A DNA stretch of 64,000 nucleotides, taken from NCBI RefSeq assembly GCF_001642735.1, contig NZ_LWHM01000006.1:1-64000 (forward strand). The letters run 5' to 3'. Of the stretch, positions 44,077 to 53,927 are shown piece after piece. The notes beneath the pieces were generated by a model. The model saw only the letters and a list, made by a program, of their open reading frames with translations, was not told the DNA's origin and made no database searches. Origin of the DNA: Pseudohongiella nitratireducens (lineage in GTDB: Bacteria > Pseudomonadota > Gammaproteobacteria > Pseudomonadales > Pseudohongiellaceae). The first letter of the stretch is position 1. Every line of letters begins with the position of its first letter. A program made the position numbers and the translations under genes.

Positions 44077-44624
44077 ACTACTGCCGCCTTATAACGTGCC
44101 CAGTCAAAATACGGGCCGGGGTCAGTTTTACGGCCGGGAGCAATATCACTATGACCCGCAATATGTTCCGGGCTAAGTGTCGGATAATAAGTGAAAAGGC
44201 AGCGCGTCAGCTCCGCAAGCGTCGTATACTGCGCATCGGTAAAAGAATCTGTATCACACCCTTCCAGTTCGACACCAATGGAAAAATCATTACAGCTGGC
44301 AACCCCTTCATAACTGGATTGCCCAGCATGCCAGGCTTTCTTGTCGAAAGGAACGAACTGCACAACGGCGCCATCCCTTCTGATCAATGCATGTGCCGAA
44401 ACCTTTAGATCAGCAATACCCTCAAAGTAGGGGTGAAAATCTGGGTCCAGACAATTACTGAAAAGATCAAGAATCCAGTCTCCACCATACTCACCGGGCG
44501 GCAAGCTGATATTATGGATGACCAGCAGCCAGGGTTGAGTATCGGCTGGCCGATCACTGTGATTTGGCGATTCACACCGTTGCACACCCTGTAGCCAATG
44601 ATTACTAATCGGCCCCACTTTCAC
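44073..44624 (-). CDS. ampD: 1,6-anhydro-N-acetylmuramyl-L-alanine amidase
   Basis: This 183-residue cytosolic zinc amidase removes peptides from anhydro-muropeptides imported by AmpG, thereby recycling wall material and keeping ampC-type induction low. Zinc ligands are seen in LLVIHNISLPPGEYG (His), and in HIAGHSDIAPGRKTDPGP (His and Asp). DDFSIGVELEGCDTD holds the catalytic Glu. There is no signal peptide, which separates it from periplasmic AmiD. It is the first gene of ampD-ampE, divergent from nadC. Confidence 0.95.
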   Translation of the reverse strand: MKVGPISNHWLQGVQRCESPNHSDRPADTQPWLLVIHNISLPPGEYGGDWILDLFSNCLDPDFHPYFEGIADLKVSAHALIRRDGAVVQFVPFDKKAWHAGQSSYEGVASCNDFSIGVELEGCDTDSFTDAQYTTLAELTRCLFTYYPTLSPEHIAGHSDIAPGRKTDPGPYFDWARYKAAVV

Positions 44625-44689
44625 TCCCTTACTATAGTATTATAGCTGCTCAGTATAACATTGATGTACATGGATATTCCGGAAAAATT

Positions 44690-45544
44690 ATGTCTGAAAA
44701 CGTTGTAAACCTGCCCGCTGATATCGCCCAGACTGTTCGTATTGCATTAGCAGAGGATGTGGGAGATGGAGACATAACAGCCATGCTGGTTGCAGCTGAC
44801 AATCAAATGTCCGCGACCATCATCGCGAAAGAGGCCGCCATACTCTGTGGAACCGCATGGGCAGATGAAGTATTACGGCAAATCGCCCCGGAAGTAAGCT
44901 GCCAATGGCAGTTTAGTGACGGAGACAGCGTGCCTGCAGGCTCAGTCATTGCCAATCTTCAAGGCAATGCCAGGCAACTCCTGACTGCTGAGCGCAGTAT
45001 GCTCAACTTTTTGCAAACTCTTTCTGGTACAGCAACCCACGCCAACAGTTTTGCCAAACTGGTTGGCAACTCAACTGTCAGAATACTGGATACACGCAAA
45101 ACCCTGCCCGGCCTCAGGATGGCACAAAAATATGCTGTTCGTACTGGCGGTTGCCACAACCACAGAACAGGCCTGTTTGACGCCTTTCTGATCAAGGAAA
45201 ATCATATTCATGCCTGTGGCTCCATTGCCGCCGCAATAAGAAAAGCAAGGGAAATTGCAGCTGACAAACCACTAGAAATTGAAGTGGAGTCGTTAGCAGA
45301 GTTCAAGCAGGCTTTATCACATGGCGCAGACATCATAATGCTGGATGAATTTTCCATCGCTGATATTGCCGAAGCAGTGAAATTGAATAAGAGCCACAAA
45401 CACCCCTGCAAGATCGAGGTTTCCGGTAATGTTAATGCAAAAAGATTACCTTCGCTGGCAGCAACAGGCGTGGACTACATATCAATTGGCGCTCTGACCA
45501 AACACCTCAAAGCCATAGATCTGTCAATGCGCTTTAATGCCTAG
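44690..45544 (+). CDS. nadC: Quinolinate phosphoribosyltransferase (decarboxylating)
   Basis: This 284-residue enzyme makes nicotinate mononucleotide from quinolinate and PRPP in NAD synthesis. Recognisable lines are LAEDVGDGDITAMLV, ERSMLNFLQTLSGTATHAN, the substrate-binding LDTRKTLPGLRMAQKYAVR and HNHRTGLFDAFLIKENHI, and IEVSGNVNAKRLPSLAATGVDYIS near the end. It is next to ampD as in many gammaproteobacteria and ends in a hairpin shared with the convergent cytochrome gene. Confidence 0.97.
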   Translation: MSENVVNLPADIAQTVRIALAEDVGDGDITAMLVAADNQMSATIIAKEAAILCGTAWADEVLRQIAPEVSCQWQFSDGDSVPAGSVIANLQGNARQLLTAERSMLNFLQTLSGTATHANSFAKLVGNSTVRILDTRKTLPGLRMAQKYAVRTGGCHNHRTGLFDAFLIKENHIHACGSIAAAIRKAREIAADKPLEIEVESLAEFKQALSHGADIIMLDEFSIADIAEAVKLNKSHKHPCKIEVSGNVNAKRLPSLAATGVDYISIGALTKHLKAIDLSMRFNA

Positions 45545-45607
45545 ACTCGGGTGTCGCCGCAGGAAAAAAGCCGGTCCCAAGTGAAAAAAAGGGGGAGGTA
45601 AAACAGA

Positions 45608-45633
45608 CAGACCGGGCAAAAGTGCCCGGTCTG
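45608..45633. terminator. Hairpin between nadC and the cytochrome gene
   Basis: cagaccgggca and tgcccggtctg form a perfect 11-bp stem with an aaag loop, between convergent genes (64 bases after nadC, 23 after the cytochrome stop). T/A-rich flanks are short, so direction is uncertain. Confidence 0.75.
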
Positions 45634-45655
45634 GTATGTATAAAACTCTGATTTA

Positions 45656-46063
45656 TCAGGATTCTGGCGGTGGCGCGATCTGAATTTCGAACATTGTTCC
45701 ATTCGCGTAGTTCAGTTCCTGATCGCCAGCAGGGTAGCCAACCAGAGACAGAATATGTGCCAAAACTTGCTCATACTCATGATCCATCAATGAACTGGGC
45801 ATATCCGCTGGCATATTTACCAGAATTTCCTCGAACAGATAAGCCAGTGGTTGGCTATTGCGATTGTTAAAGCTATTTGCGTAAAAATCCGCATTATGGC
45901 AAGCAGAGCAACGCTGTTCGTAAATCGGTTGACCCAGCTCTGCCTGTTCCTCTGTGTAGACACCATCCAGAATGGTCTCTGGCTGTGCAGATACACTTGA
46001 ACACGCTGCAATAGCAACACCTAACGTCATTGCTGACAAAAATGGCATTCTGATCTTTTTCAT
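45656..46063 (-). CDS. c-type cytochrome, probable lipoprotein
   Basis: This 135-residue exported monohaem cytochrome has the signal peptide MKKIRMPFLSAMTLGVAIAA followed by Cys21 in a lipobox-like IAAC, so it may be lipid-anchored. The haem site is QRCSACHNADF (CxxCH), and the axial Met is probably in MPADMPSS. The Tyr/Phe-rich C-terminus (MFEIQIAPPPES) is unlike cytochrome c5. It would act as a small periplasmic electron carrier; the partner is unknown. It is monocistronic, convergent with nadC. Confidence 0.85.
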   Translation of the reverse strand: MKKIRMPFLSAMTLGVAIAACSSVSAQPETILDGVYTEEQAELGQPIYEQRCSACHNADFYANSFNNRNSQPLAYLFEEILVNMPADMPSSLMDHEYEQVLAHILSLVGYPAGDQELNYANGTMFEIQIAPPPES

Positions 46064-46243
46064 ATTTGCTACTCCGGCACCAACAGTGCCTTTACCTCAA
46101 TGGAGTTACCGTCTTTTTTTCGACATGGTCAGTGTAAGAAAAATAGCCTGAACCATGGCTGAACGGGTTGGCGATAATTTGTGAGGCGTTAATGTAGCAA
46201 AAAACCCGCCGCTGGCATAGTCAACCTGACTAACCAGTCCTGA

Positions 46244-46681
46244 TCAACACAAACTGGCCGCCAAACAACCTGATGCCTCGTCTACACCCCACTGCAAGGA
46301 ACCACCCTGCGGCACACCTCGCAACACATAAGTGTCTTCACCGTCTATCCCGGCTCGAGTGTCGCTAGGTACAACGGTGACCAGAAAGTTCTCATCCTCC
46401 ATATCTATGCTGACATTATTTACCATTTCGGATACAGACCACCCTGGTTGAGCCGGTATCGCATTACATTCATCAGCGCCTCGAATCTGAACACAAAGGT
46501 CGACCTCGGTCCGGGCCGGAACGGCTGCTGACACCACATCGGCGTATGCCGCGCGATCTGCATAAGACTGATATGAAGGCAAAGCTACGGCAGCCAATAT
46601 GCCTACAATTGCCACAACCATCATGACTTCCATTAATGTAAATCCAGACATGGTTAGCTTGATGCTCGACTGCACCCTCAT
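46244..46681 (-). CDS. pilA: Type IV pilin (PilA-like major or minor pilin)
   Basis: This 145-residue prepilin has a short basic leader cut by PilD after Gly in [20 protein letters not shown], the conserved Glu5 and a hydrophobic assembly helix. The globular part has Cys pairs ([12 protein letters not shown] and GCLAASLC) that probably form the disulfide-bounded loop. ATG 46681 is preferred over 46714 because ggaggg lies 8 bases upstream. It is divergent from pilB across 131 bases, the arrangement known from Pseudomonas pilA-pilBCD. No sigma-54 box was clear. Confidence 0.9.
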   Translation of the reverse strand: MRVQSSIKLTMSGFTLMEVMMVVAIVGILAAVALPSYQSYADRAAYADVVSAAVPARTEVDLCVQIRGADECNAIPAQPGWSVSEMVNNVSIDMEDENFLVTVVPSDTRAGIDGEDTYVLRGVPQGGSLQWGVDEASGCLAASLC

Positions 46682-46812
46682 TTTTTTGCCCTCCCTGGCA
46701 GTGATGATTTTCACGCCTGTCCATGGCGTGCAGTTGATATATAGCAGCCCAGGTCATCCTCTGCTATATGCCAAATACAATACTCAACAGCTCCACTTAT
46801 TAATAAACTGAC

Positions 46813-48546
46813 ATGCAGGCACTTTACCAATCACTTATATCCCAGGGCTGGCTCAGTCAACCGGAATTGGCTCAGTTCCTTGATAATGCTGCTATTGCTC
46901 CGGATCACTCACTGACAGCGCTGGCAGAGTATTTTCCGGAACGTCGTCCCGCTTTAAACCAGTGCCTATCCATCGCGCTCGGCATTCCCTGGATAGCTCC
47001 TGAGTTAATCGCCCTGGAGCAATCAAAATGCGAACTGGAAATCAGCCAGAATGAACAACAGGCTATATTACGTAGCCCGACCGGTGGTGTGCAGTTGCTC
47101 ACCCGGCCAAACCAGTTGAACAGTTCAACCAAGGCAACAGACAAATTGCCACTTACGTTACTGACTGACGAAGGAACCTTTCAGCAGTCCTGTTGCGGAA
47201 ATGATGAAGTGACCACCGACAGTTCTGGTTTGTCAGCCGCACAGACAAACCACAGCCTGTCATTATCGACACTAGCCAACGGGCCTACTGACAAACCAGA
47301 TAGCAGCGACATCAGTGAACCAGATAATGAACACGCGCCTGCCGTGAAACTGCTGAACAACATCATTGCCATGGCTGTGCGACAAAAAGCCAGTGACATT
47401 CACCTGGAAGTTTTTCAGCACCAGTCACGGATACGCTTTCGCGTAGATGGCCAGCTTCAGCAGCACGATACGGTATCCAGCACCATACACAAGCAACTTA
47501 TCTCACGCCTGAAGGTACTGGCACAGCTCGATATCACGGAGCGACGTCAGCCCCAGGATGGACGGCTGACTATCCAGCAGCCCGGTAGTGGCAACATCAA
47601 TATGCGACTCAGCACCCTGCCAACTGCCTGGGGTGAAAAGGCAGTGATAAGAATCCAGAGTGCTGCCGGTGCCGTGCTTGCGATGGCTCACCTGGGTCTC
47701 AGTGAAAAACAGTTACATCAGACCCGGAAGGCCATTTCACGTCACCAGGGTCTGGTGCTGGTGACAGGGCCCACCGGAAGCGGCAAAACGCAAACGCTAT
47801 ACGCGATGCTGAACCAGTTAAACCAGCCATCACAAAACCTGATGACACTGGAAGATCCTATTGAGATTGATTTACCTGGAATTAACCAGATTGCCGTTTC
47901 TGCAACCTCCAAAATGACTTTCCAGCACGCCATTAAATCCATGTTGAGACAAGACCCGGATATTGTGATGCTAGGGGAAATTCGCGACCGGGAAACCGCT
48001 GATACGGCAATCAAAGCTGCACAGACCGGGCATCTGATGCTATCCACTTTGCACACCAATGGTTGCACAGAAAGCCTGATCAGGTTAATCAACCTGGGCA
48101 TTGCTCCATACAATTTAAGCGACACACTAACGCTGATCATTGCGCAACGCCTGTTAAGAAAATTGTGCCGCCACTGCAAAAAACCACTCCCGGGTGATAT
48201 CAGTAGCAGTGGCCCGGCGACAGAACCAGACCAGGAAGAGCCCAAGCAGAAAGAGTCCCGCCAGGATAGGTCAACACACAATTGTTTTACAGCGGTTGGC
48301 TGCAGCGCCTGCCATAACGGTTACGCTGGTCGTATCGCCATCTTTGAGATACTGCCCGTCACAGCTGAGCTAAATCAATCCCTGGCAGATAACCGCCCAC
48401 TCAGTGATCTTCGCCAGTGTTGTACTCGCAACATTCACTCCACGTTGTCGCAGGCTGCAGAGAAAGCCTGGCTGCAGGGGCTTACCACTTTCCAGGAAAT
48501 AGCGCCCTACCTCCAGGAATCGTCAGATAACGTAAATCAGCTATAA
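46813..48546 (+). CDS. pilB: Type IV pilus extension ATPase
   Basis: This 577-residue GspE/PilB ATPase powers pilus assembly at the inner membrane. It has a degenerate N-terminal MshEN-like domain, KASDIHLEVFQHQSRIRFRV, Walker A TGPTGSGKTQTLY (about residue 318), the Asp box LEDPIEIDLPGINQ, Walker B MLRQDPDIVMLGEIRD, the His box AAQTGHLMLSTLHTN and a zinc-binding tetracysteine motif (LCRHCKKP with VGCSACHNGY). The insert between the Cys pairs is longer than usual and charged (PDQEEPKQKESRQDRS). First gene of pilB-pilC-pilD-coaE-yacG-mutT. Confidence 0.95.
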   Translation: MQALYQSLISQGWLSQPELAQFLDNAAIAPDHSLTALAEYFPERRPALNQCLSIALGIPWIAPELIALEQSKCELEISQNEQQAILRSPTGGVQLLTRPNQLNSSTKATDKLPLTLLTDEGTFQQSCCGNDEVTTDSSGLSAAQTNHSLSLSTLANGPTDKPDSSDISEPDNEHAPAVKLLNNIIAMAVRQKASDIHLEVFQHQSRIRFRVDGQLQQHDTVSSTIHKQLISRLKVLAQLDITERRQPQDGRLTIQQPGSGNINMRLSTLPTAWGEKAVIRIQSAAGAVLAMAHLGLSEKQLHQTRKAISRHQGLVLVTGPTGSGKTQTLYAMLNQLNQPSQNLMTLEDPIEIDLPGINQIAVSATSKMTFQHAIKSMLRQDPDIVMLGEIRDRETADTAIKAAQTGHLMLSTLHTNGCTESLIRLINLGIAPYNLSDTLTLIIAQRLLRKLCRHCKKPLPGDISSSGPATEPDQEEPKQKESRQDRSTHNCFTAVGCSACHNGYAGRIAIFEILPVTAELNQSLADNRPLSDLRQCCTRNIHSTLSQAAEKAWLQGLTTFQEIAPYLQESSDNVNQL

Positions 48547-48577
48547 CAGGATATATAGTCATCAGATACGGGCAGGC

Positions 48578-49789
48578 ATGACATTATTTTATTGGCAAAC
48601 TCATGACAGTGACAGCGGTACCATTGAGGCTAACTCACTGGATGATGCGAGGCTGCGTCTTTACAAATCGGGAATCGCAGCCACAGCAATCAAACCTCAA
48701 TACAGCAAGGCCGGTATGCGGCGCACTCAGTCACCGGGTACCTCACCCGGAGCAAAACTGCCGCTCCAGCAATGCATCAGGTTAATCACCAACCTAAGTA
48801 CCCTCTTATCATCCGGCATCCCTTTATCACAGGCTATAGAGATCAGTCTCACCAACCGGCAACCCAAGCCACTTGAGACAATACTCAATCACCTCGAACC
48901 CGCCATCAATCGTGGAGATACACTGCAGTCAGCCCTTAAATCTGCCCCTTTTCAGTTACCACTGATGGCTATAGCTATCGTTGGCGCTGGCGAAGCATCC
49001 GGTCGGCTTCCCACCTGCCTGAAGCAGCTATCAACGCACCTGTCAGCAGAACAAAGGCTGAGAAACACAACGCGCCAGGCACTTCGATATCCTATGATTA
49101 CGCTCATTGCCATGCTTGCGGTACTCATTTTGATGCTGAACTGGGTTATGCCGCAATTTGCCAGCAGCTTTGCCCAGTTCGGTGCCGAGCTGCCCTACCT
49201 GACCCGTTGCATGCTGACTTTTTCTGAGTTTAGCCAGCAGTATGCTGTGACCACTGCCGCAGTGGTCACAGCTTCAATGTCATTTTTTATCCTATTGAGC
49301 AAACGTAGCTGCCGCTGGTTGTGGTTTGCAGCCAGACTGAAGATGCTGTTGCCATTTTGCGGACAGATACACAGGGACGGTATCATGATGCGAATCTCAG
49401 CCACCATGGCACTGGTCCTGGAAGCAGGCATCCCTTTGCCGGACGCATTGCGCCTTGCCGCGCCGACAAGCCTGAACATCTGCTTTGAACAGAGTTTACT
49501 GGATCTGGCGAAGCAGGTTGAGTCCGGTTCATCATTGACGGAGGCTATTCGCCTCAACAGCCATTTTCCGGTTATGATTGCCCAGTTGATTCATATCGGT
49601 GAAGAATCAGGGCAGCTTGAGGGGATGTTTGCGCGTGCCAATCAACTGTACAAGCAGCGTCACCAGTCAGGAGTTCAGACCTTGACCAGCCTGCTGGAAC
49701 CTGCACTGATGACACTGCTTTGTGCCATGGCCGGCTTAATGATGCTTGCCGTTTATCTACCCATTTTTCAGCTCGGAAGCGTAATATGA
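48578..49789 (+). CDS. pilC: Type IV pilus inner-membrane platform protein
   Basis: This 403-residue GspF/PilC protein has two homologous cytosolic helical domains (about residues 60-170 and 270-380), each leading to membrane helices (TLIAMLAVLILMLNWVMPQF, AAVVTASMSFFILL and a final ALMTLLCAMAGLMMLAVYLPIF). Family markers are NLSTLLSSGIPLSQAIEI and ISATMALVLEAGIPLPDALR. It couples PilB to pilin insertion. The stop overlaps the pilD start (ATGA). Confidence 0.95.
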   Translation: MTLFYWQTHDSDSGTIEANSLDDARLRLYKSGIAATAIKPQYSKAGMRRTQSPGTSPGAKLPLQQCIRLITNLSTLLSSGIPLSQAIEISLTNRQPKPLETILNHLEPAINRGDTLQSALKSAPFQLPLMAIAIVGAGEASGRLPTCLKQLSTHLSAEQRLRNTTRQALRYPMITLIAMLAVLILMLNWVMPQFASSFAQFGAELPYLTRCMLTFSEFSQQYAVTTAAVVTASMSFFILLSKRSCRWLWFAARLKMLLPFCGQIHRDGIMMRISATMALVLEAGIPLPDALRLAAPTSLNICFEQSLLDLAKQVESGSSLTEAIRLNSHFPVMIAQLIHIGEESGQLEGMFARANQLYKQRHQSGVQTLTSLLEPALMTLLCAMAGLMMLAVYLPIFQLGSVI

Positions 49790-50682
49790 CATTCATTGAG
49801 GTGCTCCAGGGATCGCAGCCACTGACCATAACTTTAGTGACTGTGCTGGGTTTATTAACAGGCAGCTTTCTGAACGTTGTCATTCACCGGGTTCCAATCA
49901 TGCTCCAGCGGGACTGGCAGCAACAATGCTGTGAATTTCTGGAACGCAGCGCTGAGTCACTGAAACTGACAGACCCGGTACCTGATCACAAGGTGTTCAA
50001 CCTGGCCAACCCGCCCTCTCATTGCCCCGGTTGCAATAAACCCATCCGACCCTGGCAGAATGTTCCGGTGGTCAGTTATATCCTGTTAAAAGGAAAGTGT
50101 GCCGGCTGTAAAACACCCATCCACTGGCGTTACCCGACTGTCGAAATAGCAACAGCCCTGCTTTCCGGACTGGTCGCCTGGCGTTTTGGCGCCACACCGG
50201 CCTGCCTGGCTGCGCTAATACTAACCTGGATCCTGATATCACTGACCATGATTGACCTGGACCATCAGTTACTGCCAGACAACATGACCATGCCACTACT
50301 TTGGCTTGGGCTGGCCCTGAGTGTTACTCCATACGGCATAGGCACAACTGCCCAGGAGGCAGTACTGGGTGCAGTTTTTGGATACTTAAGTTTATGGTCG
50401 GTTTACTGGACTTTTCGCCTGCTGACCGGCCGCGAAGGGATGGGCTTCGGCGACTTTAAGCTGCTGGCAGCACTGGGGGCCTGGTTAGGGTGGCAGTCCC
50501 TTTTAGGCATCATCATTCTGTCTTCACTGGCAGGCGCCGTGATCGGTATCGCTCTGATTATCCTGGCCGGTCGTGATAAAAATCGCCCGATGCCGTTCGG
50601 CCCCTGCCTGGCCACCGCTGGCTTCATTGCTTTAATCTGGGGACCACAACTAAACCAGTGGTACCTTTCCGTACTGACCTGA
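49786..50682 (+). CDS. pilD: Prepilin peptidase / N-methyltransferase
   Basis: This 298-residue polytopic aspartyl protease cleaves prepilin leaders and methylates the new N-terminus. It shows GSFLNVVIHRVPIMLQRDW, the cytosolic zinc site CPGCNKPI and CAGCKTPIHWRYPTVE, and catalytic aspartates in TMIDLDHQLLPD and GFGDFKLLAALGAW. ATG 49786 overlaps the pilC stop, which sets the start. Confidence 0.96.
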   Translation: MTFIEVLQGSQPLTITLVTVLGLLTGSFLNVVIHRVPIMLQRDWQQQCCEFLERSAESLKLTDPVPDHKVFNLANPPSHCPGCNKPIRPWQNVPVVSYILLKGKCAGCKTPIHWRYPTVEIATALLSGLVAWRFGATPACLAALILTWILISLTMIDLDHQLLPDNMTMPLLWLGLALSVTPYGIGTTAQEAVLGAVFGYLSLWSVYWTFRLLTGREGMGFGDFKLLAALGAWLGWQSLLGIIILSSLAGAVIGIALIILAGRDKNRPMPFGPCLATAGFIALIWGPQLNQWYLSVLT

Positions 50683-50683
50683 G

Positions 50684-51322
50684 ATGCAAACAGAAAATAA
50701 AACAACGACCGAACAGTTACACCCCCCGGTGGTAGGTCTCACGGGCGGTATCGGCAGTGGTAAAACAACTGTCAGCGACACCTTCGCCGACCTGGGAATC
50801 ACTGTCGTTGACACCGATGTGATCGCCCGCCAGGTCGTCGAGCCCGGCACTCAGGCGCTGACCCGGATTGCCGGGCATTTTGGCAGTGACAATGTGCTGC
50901 AAGCTAACGGGGCACTGGATCGGCAGGCGCTACGTGAAATCATTTTTACCAGCCCCGAAGAAAAGCAATGGCTTGAGGCTTTGCTACATCCTTTAATTCG
51001 AAAGGAAACGATGCGTCAAATCCAGCAGAGCCAATCGACATACACTATTCTGGTTTCTGCGCTTTTACTTGAATCCGGACAGCATCAATGGTGCCAGCGA
51101 GTGCTACTGGTCGACACTCCGGAGCAGCAACAGGTTGCCCGTACCGTCACCAGGGACGACTCTACACCAGAGCAGGTGGAGTCCATCATCAGGACTCAAA
51201 TGTCACGAAAAGACAGACTGTCGCTGGCCGATGATATAATTGTTAACGATAATTCACTCGATGCATTGACCCAGGCGGTCAAGTTGCAGCACAAGGCGTA
51301 TCTGGAGTTATTTAATGCCTGA
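50684..51322 (+). CDS. coaE: Dephospho-CoA kinase
   Basis: This 212-residue kinase catalyses the last step of coenzyme A synthesis. Walker A is [20 protein letters not shown]; further lines are [29 protein letters not shown] and [20 protein letters not shown]. It begins one base after the pilD stop codon, and its end overlaps yacG by 8 bases. Confidence 0.97.
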   Translation: MQTENKTTTEQLHPPVVGLTGGIGSGKTTVSDTFADLGITVVDTDVIARQVVEPGTQALTRIAGHFGSDNVLQANGALDRQALREIIFTSPEEKQWLEALLHPLIRKETMRQIQQSQSTYTILVSALLLESGQHQWCQRVLLVDTPEQQQVARTVTRDDSTPEQVESIIRTQMSRKDRLSLADDIIVNDNSLDALTQAVKLQHKAYLELFNA

Positions 51323-51533
51323 GAACATCACTCGCGTGAACTGCCCGACATGTCAGGAAATAGTCGAATGGAAACAAGAGAATCAGTACCGGCCTTTTTG
51401 TTCTGAGCGGTGCAAGCTGATCGATTTTGGTGAATGGGCCAGCGAGAAAAACGCGATTCCGGGCGACCCTGCTGACCCGGAAGTACTGATGGAAGCTATT
51501 ACCAACCAGGCACGCAATGACAGCTATCAATAA
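51315..51533 (+). CDS. yacG: Zinc-binding DNA gyrase inhibitor YacG
   Basis: This 72-residue protein has the four-Cys zinc site [10 protein letters not shown] and [18 protein letters not shown]. coli YacG binds GyrB and blocks DNA binding. It overlaps coaE by 8 bases and mutT by 17, as in the conserved pilD-coaE-yacG set. Confidence 0.95.
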   Translation: MPENITRVNCPTCQEIVEWKQENQYRPFCSERCKLIDFGEWASEKNAIPGDPADPEVLMEAITNQARNDSYQ

Positions 51534-52521
51534 GCTTAAAGTGCTACATGTCGCTGTGGGTGTCATTAGAAACGATTCAGATGAAATCCTCATCGCCAGG
51601 CGTAACAGTCAGCAACACCAGGGCGGCAAGTGGGAATTCCCCGGAGGCAAAGTGGAGCAGGGGGAGAATGTCTCTACAGCTCTGGCCAGGGAATTAAAAG
51701 AAGAGCTGGGTATCGAGGTTAAACATGATCAGCCATTGTGCCAGATCCGGCACTGCTACCCGGACCGTCATGTGTTTCTTGAAGTCAGAGAGGTCACCCG
51801 CTTCTCAGGCAAGCCGATTGGGCTGGAAGGCCAACCCTTGCAATGGCTGGCAGCCAGTGAAATGGATCCTGGCATTTTCCCGGCCGCCAATCAGGCCATT
51901 GTCCGGGCTGCGCGTTTACCCAGGAACATAGCTATCATCAATAACAGCCATGATGCTGAGCAAGACTGGCCATCAGTTATAGCCGGGTTTTCTGCGTTAC
52001 CGCCACAATGCTGGTTACGGTTGCGCGCCATAACAGGGTCAACCCCATCTCAGTATCTGCAAAAAACAAAAGATTTTTTAATAAGCAGCACTCGCAACCG
52101 CCCGTTACTGATTGATCTCGACGTCAGCTTGCAGAGCATCGCAGAACTGGAAGCCCTTCGAGAAAAAGTGCTGGGCCTGGGATTACCCGGATGGGGGTAC
52201 TATGCCAATAAACAGGTGCTGGCAGCTATGTCTGAGCAACGTCCTCCCTTGCTTGAGAACATAACCATTGGCGCTTCATGTCACAATCAGCAGGAGTACC
52301 AGTTGGCAGTCGACAAAGGCATGGACTTCGTGATCGCCTCACCGGTAGCCAGCAGCACCAGTCACCCGGAGAACCCGGGCATGGGTTGGCGTGCATTTGC
52401 GGCAATTGCCAAGACTGGCATGATGCCATGCTTCGCTATGGGCGGGCTCTCTCAGCAGGATTATCATCTGGCGCGGCAGTCTGCTGCCTATGGTATTGCC
52501 GGTATCAGCTTATATCGCTAA
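51517..52521 (+). CDS. mutT: Nudix hydrolase fused to thiamine-phosphate-synthase-like domain
   Basis: This 334-residue two-domain protein starts with a MutT-type Nudix domain (residues ~5-130). The Nudix box is [15 protein letters not shown] followed by RELKEELGI, with all GX5EX7REUXEEXGU residues present; it sanitises 8-oxo-dGTP. The C-terminal ~190 residues are TenI/ThiE-like ([48 protein letters not shown]). This fusion is known in many gammaproteobacteria; the second domain's activity is unproven. The start overlaps yacG. Confidence 0.93.
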   Translation: MTAINKLKVLHVAVGVIRNDSDEILIARRNSQQHQGGKWEFPGGKVEQGENVSTALARELKEELGIEVKHDQPLCQIRHCYPDRHVFLEVREVTRFSGKPIGLEGQPLQWLAASEMDPGIFPAANQAIVRAARLPRNIAIINNSHDAEQDWPSVIAGFSALPPQCWLRLRAITGSTPSQYLQKTKDFLISSTRNRPLLIDLDVSLQSIAELEALREKVLGLGLPGWGYYANKQVLAAMSEQRPPLLENITIGASCHNQQEYQLAVDKGMDFVIASPVASSTSHPENPGMGWRAFAAIAKTGMMPCFAMGGLSQQDYHLARQSAAYGIAGISLYR

Positions 52522-52611
52522 ACCTTCATTCGCTTTTTTATCGAACTCTTGTCGGCGATCGTTTTTCACCGTGCTCTATTCACAGACCTCAGGCAATACC
52601 CGGGGCGCCGT

Positions 52612-53835
52612 TTAACTTCGGTAAGAGGCGTTAATGCGGACATATTCTTCTGACAGGTCTGAGGTCCAGACACGCTCTTTTGCATCACCACGCCCCAGGT
52701 CAATGCTGATGGTAATTGCTTCCTGATTCATAACAGCCTGACCTTTCTCTTCGGAGTAATCCGCCGACAACTGGCCTCGTTCAACCAGGGGAACGGCATC
52801 CAGAGACACGGAAACGCTATCAACATCCAGAGCTGGCACGCCCGCGCGACCGACAGCGGCAAGAATCCGGCCCCAGTTCGGGTCTGATGCTGTCAGGGCG
52901 GTCTTGACCAAAGGCGACTCAGCAACCGCATAGGCTACCTGAAGGCATTCTTTTGATGTTTCACCACCGGAGACATCAATAGTAACGAACTTGCTGGCAC
53001 CTTCAGCATCTTCAATGATCTGAATGGCGAGTGACTGCAGCACCTCATTCAGCGCTCCCCGAAACTGAGCTTTATCACTATCACTCAACTCAGTGAACGC
53101 AACACCAGCCCGGCCGGTCGCCGCCAACATACAACAATCATTGGTAGAGGTATCGCCATCCACAGTAATGCGATTGAATGACTGAGACACAGCATCACTC
53201 AGTAATGCCTGAAGCTGTGCATAATCCACGCTTAAGTCCGTGGCAACATAAGCCAGCATGGTCGCCATGTTCGGCTTGATCATGCCAGCGCCTTTGCTGA
53301 TACCGGTGATAGTCACAGTCCGACCATTAAGCTGCAAGGTGCGCGTCAGACCTTTAGGGCGTGTATCCGTTGTCAGAATACCTTTCGCTGCCGACAGCCA
53401 GTTGTCTGGCTGCAACTGCTCCAATGCTCCGGGCAGGGCAGCGGTTATTCTACCGGCCGGTAAACGCTCCCCAATAACGCCAGTTGAAAAAGGCATCACT
53501 TCACTGGGATCACAGCCCGCCAGTTCGGCCAGCGACTGGCAGCAGGCTAGTGCATCTACGGCTCCCTGCTTACCTGTGCCGGCATTGGCATTACCAGTAT
53601 TTATCAGCCAGTAGCGACATTTTCCCTGGTTGTCACTTAAATGCTGGCGAGCAATTTTTACTGGTGCAGCACAAAACGCATTAAGGGTGTAAACCCCAGC
53701 TACTGTGCTGCCTTCAGCAATTTCCACAACCACAACATCACGGCGATTCTGATAGCGCACCCCAGCTTCCACTGAAGACAGTCTGATACCTTCAACTGCG
53801 CTTAACACGCCAAAATCACCTGTTCCTGTTGCCAT
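52612..53835 (-). CDS. argJ: Bifunctional ornithine acetyltransferase / N-acetylglutamate synthase
   Basis: This 407-residue ArgJ precursor moves acetyl from N-acetylornithine to glutamate in the cyclic arginine pathway. It self-cleaves at the conserved KPNMATMLAYVATD site (between Ala and the nucleophilic Thr). Other lines are LINTGNANAGTGKQG, PFSTGVIGERLPAGRI, TVDGDTSTNDCCMLAATG and DPNWGRILAAVGRAG. ATG 53835 with ggagag upstream is preferred to the frame start at 53874. It is downstream of secA on the same strand, as in pseudomonads. Confidence 0.96.
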   Translation of the reverse strand: MATGTGDFGVLSAVEGIRLSSVEAGVRYQNRRDVVVVEIAEGSTVAGVYTLNAFCAAPVKIARQHLSDNQGKCRYWLINTGNANAGTGKQGAVDALACCQSLAELAGCDPSEVMPFSTGVIGERLPAGRITAALPGALEQLQPDNWLSAAKGILTTDTRPKGLTRTLQLNGRTVTITGISKGAGMIKPNMATMLAYVATDLSVDYAQLQALLSDAVSQSFNRITVDGDTSTNDCCMLAATGRAGVAFTELSDSDKAQFRGALNEVLQSLAIQIIEDAEGASKFVTIDVSGGETSKECLQVAYAVAESPLVKTALTASDPNWGRILAAVGRAGVPALDVDSVSVSLDAVPLVERGQLSADYSEEKGQAVMNQEAITISIDLGRGDAKERVWTSDLSEEYVRINASYRS

Positions 53836-53927
53836 GATATTACTCTCCAATCCCTTTAAAGCCAGACTTGGCAAAGTCTGTGCGCCTTAATTACTGCCTG
53901 AGTTAGTTACAGTCTGGTCTGTTGATG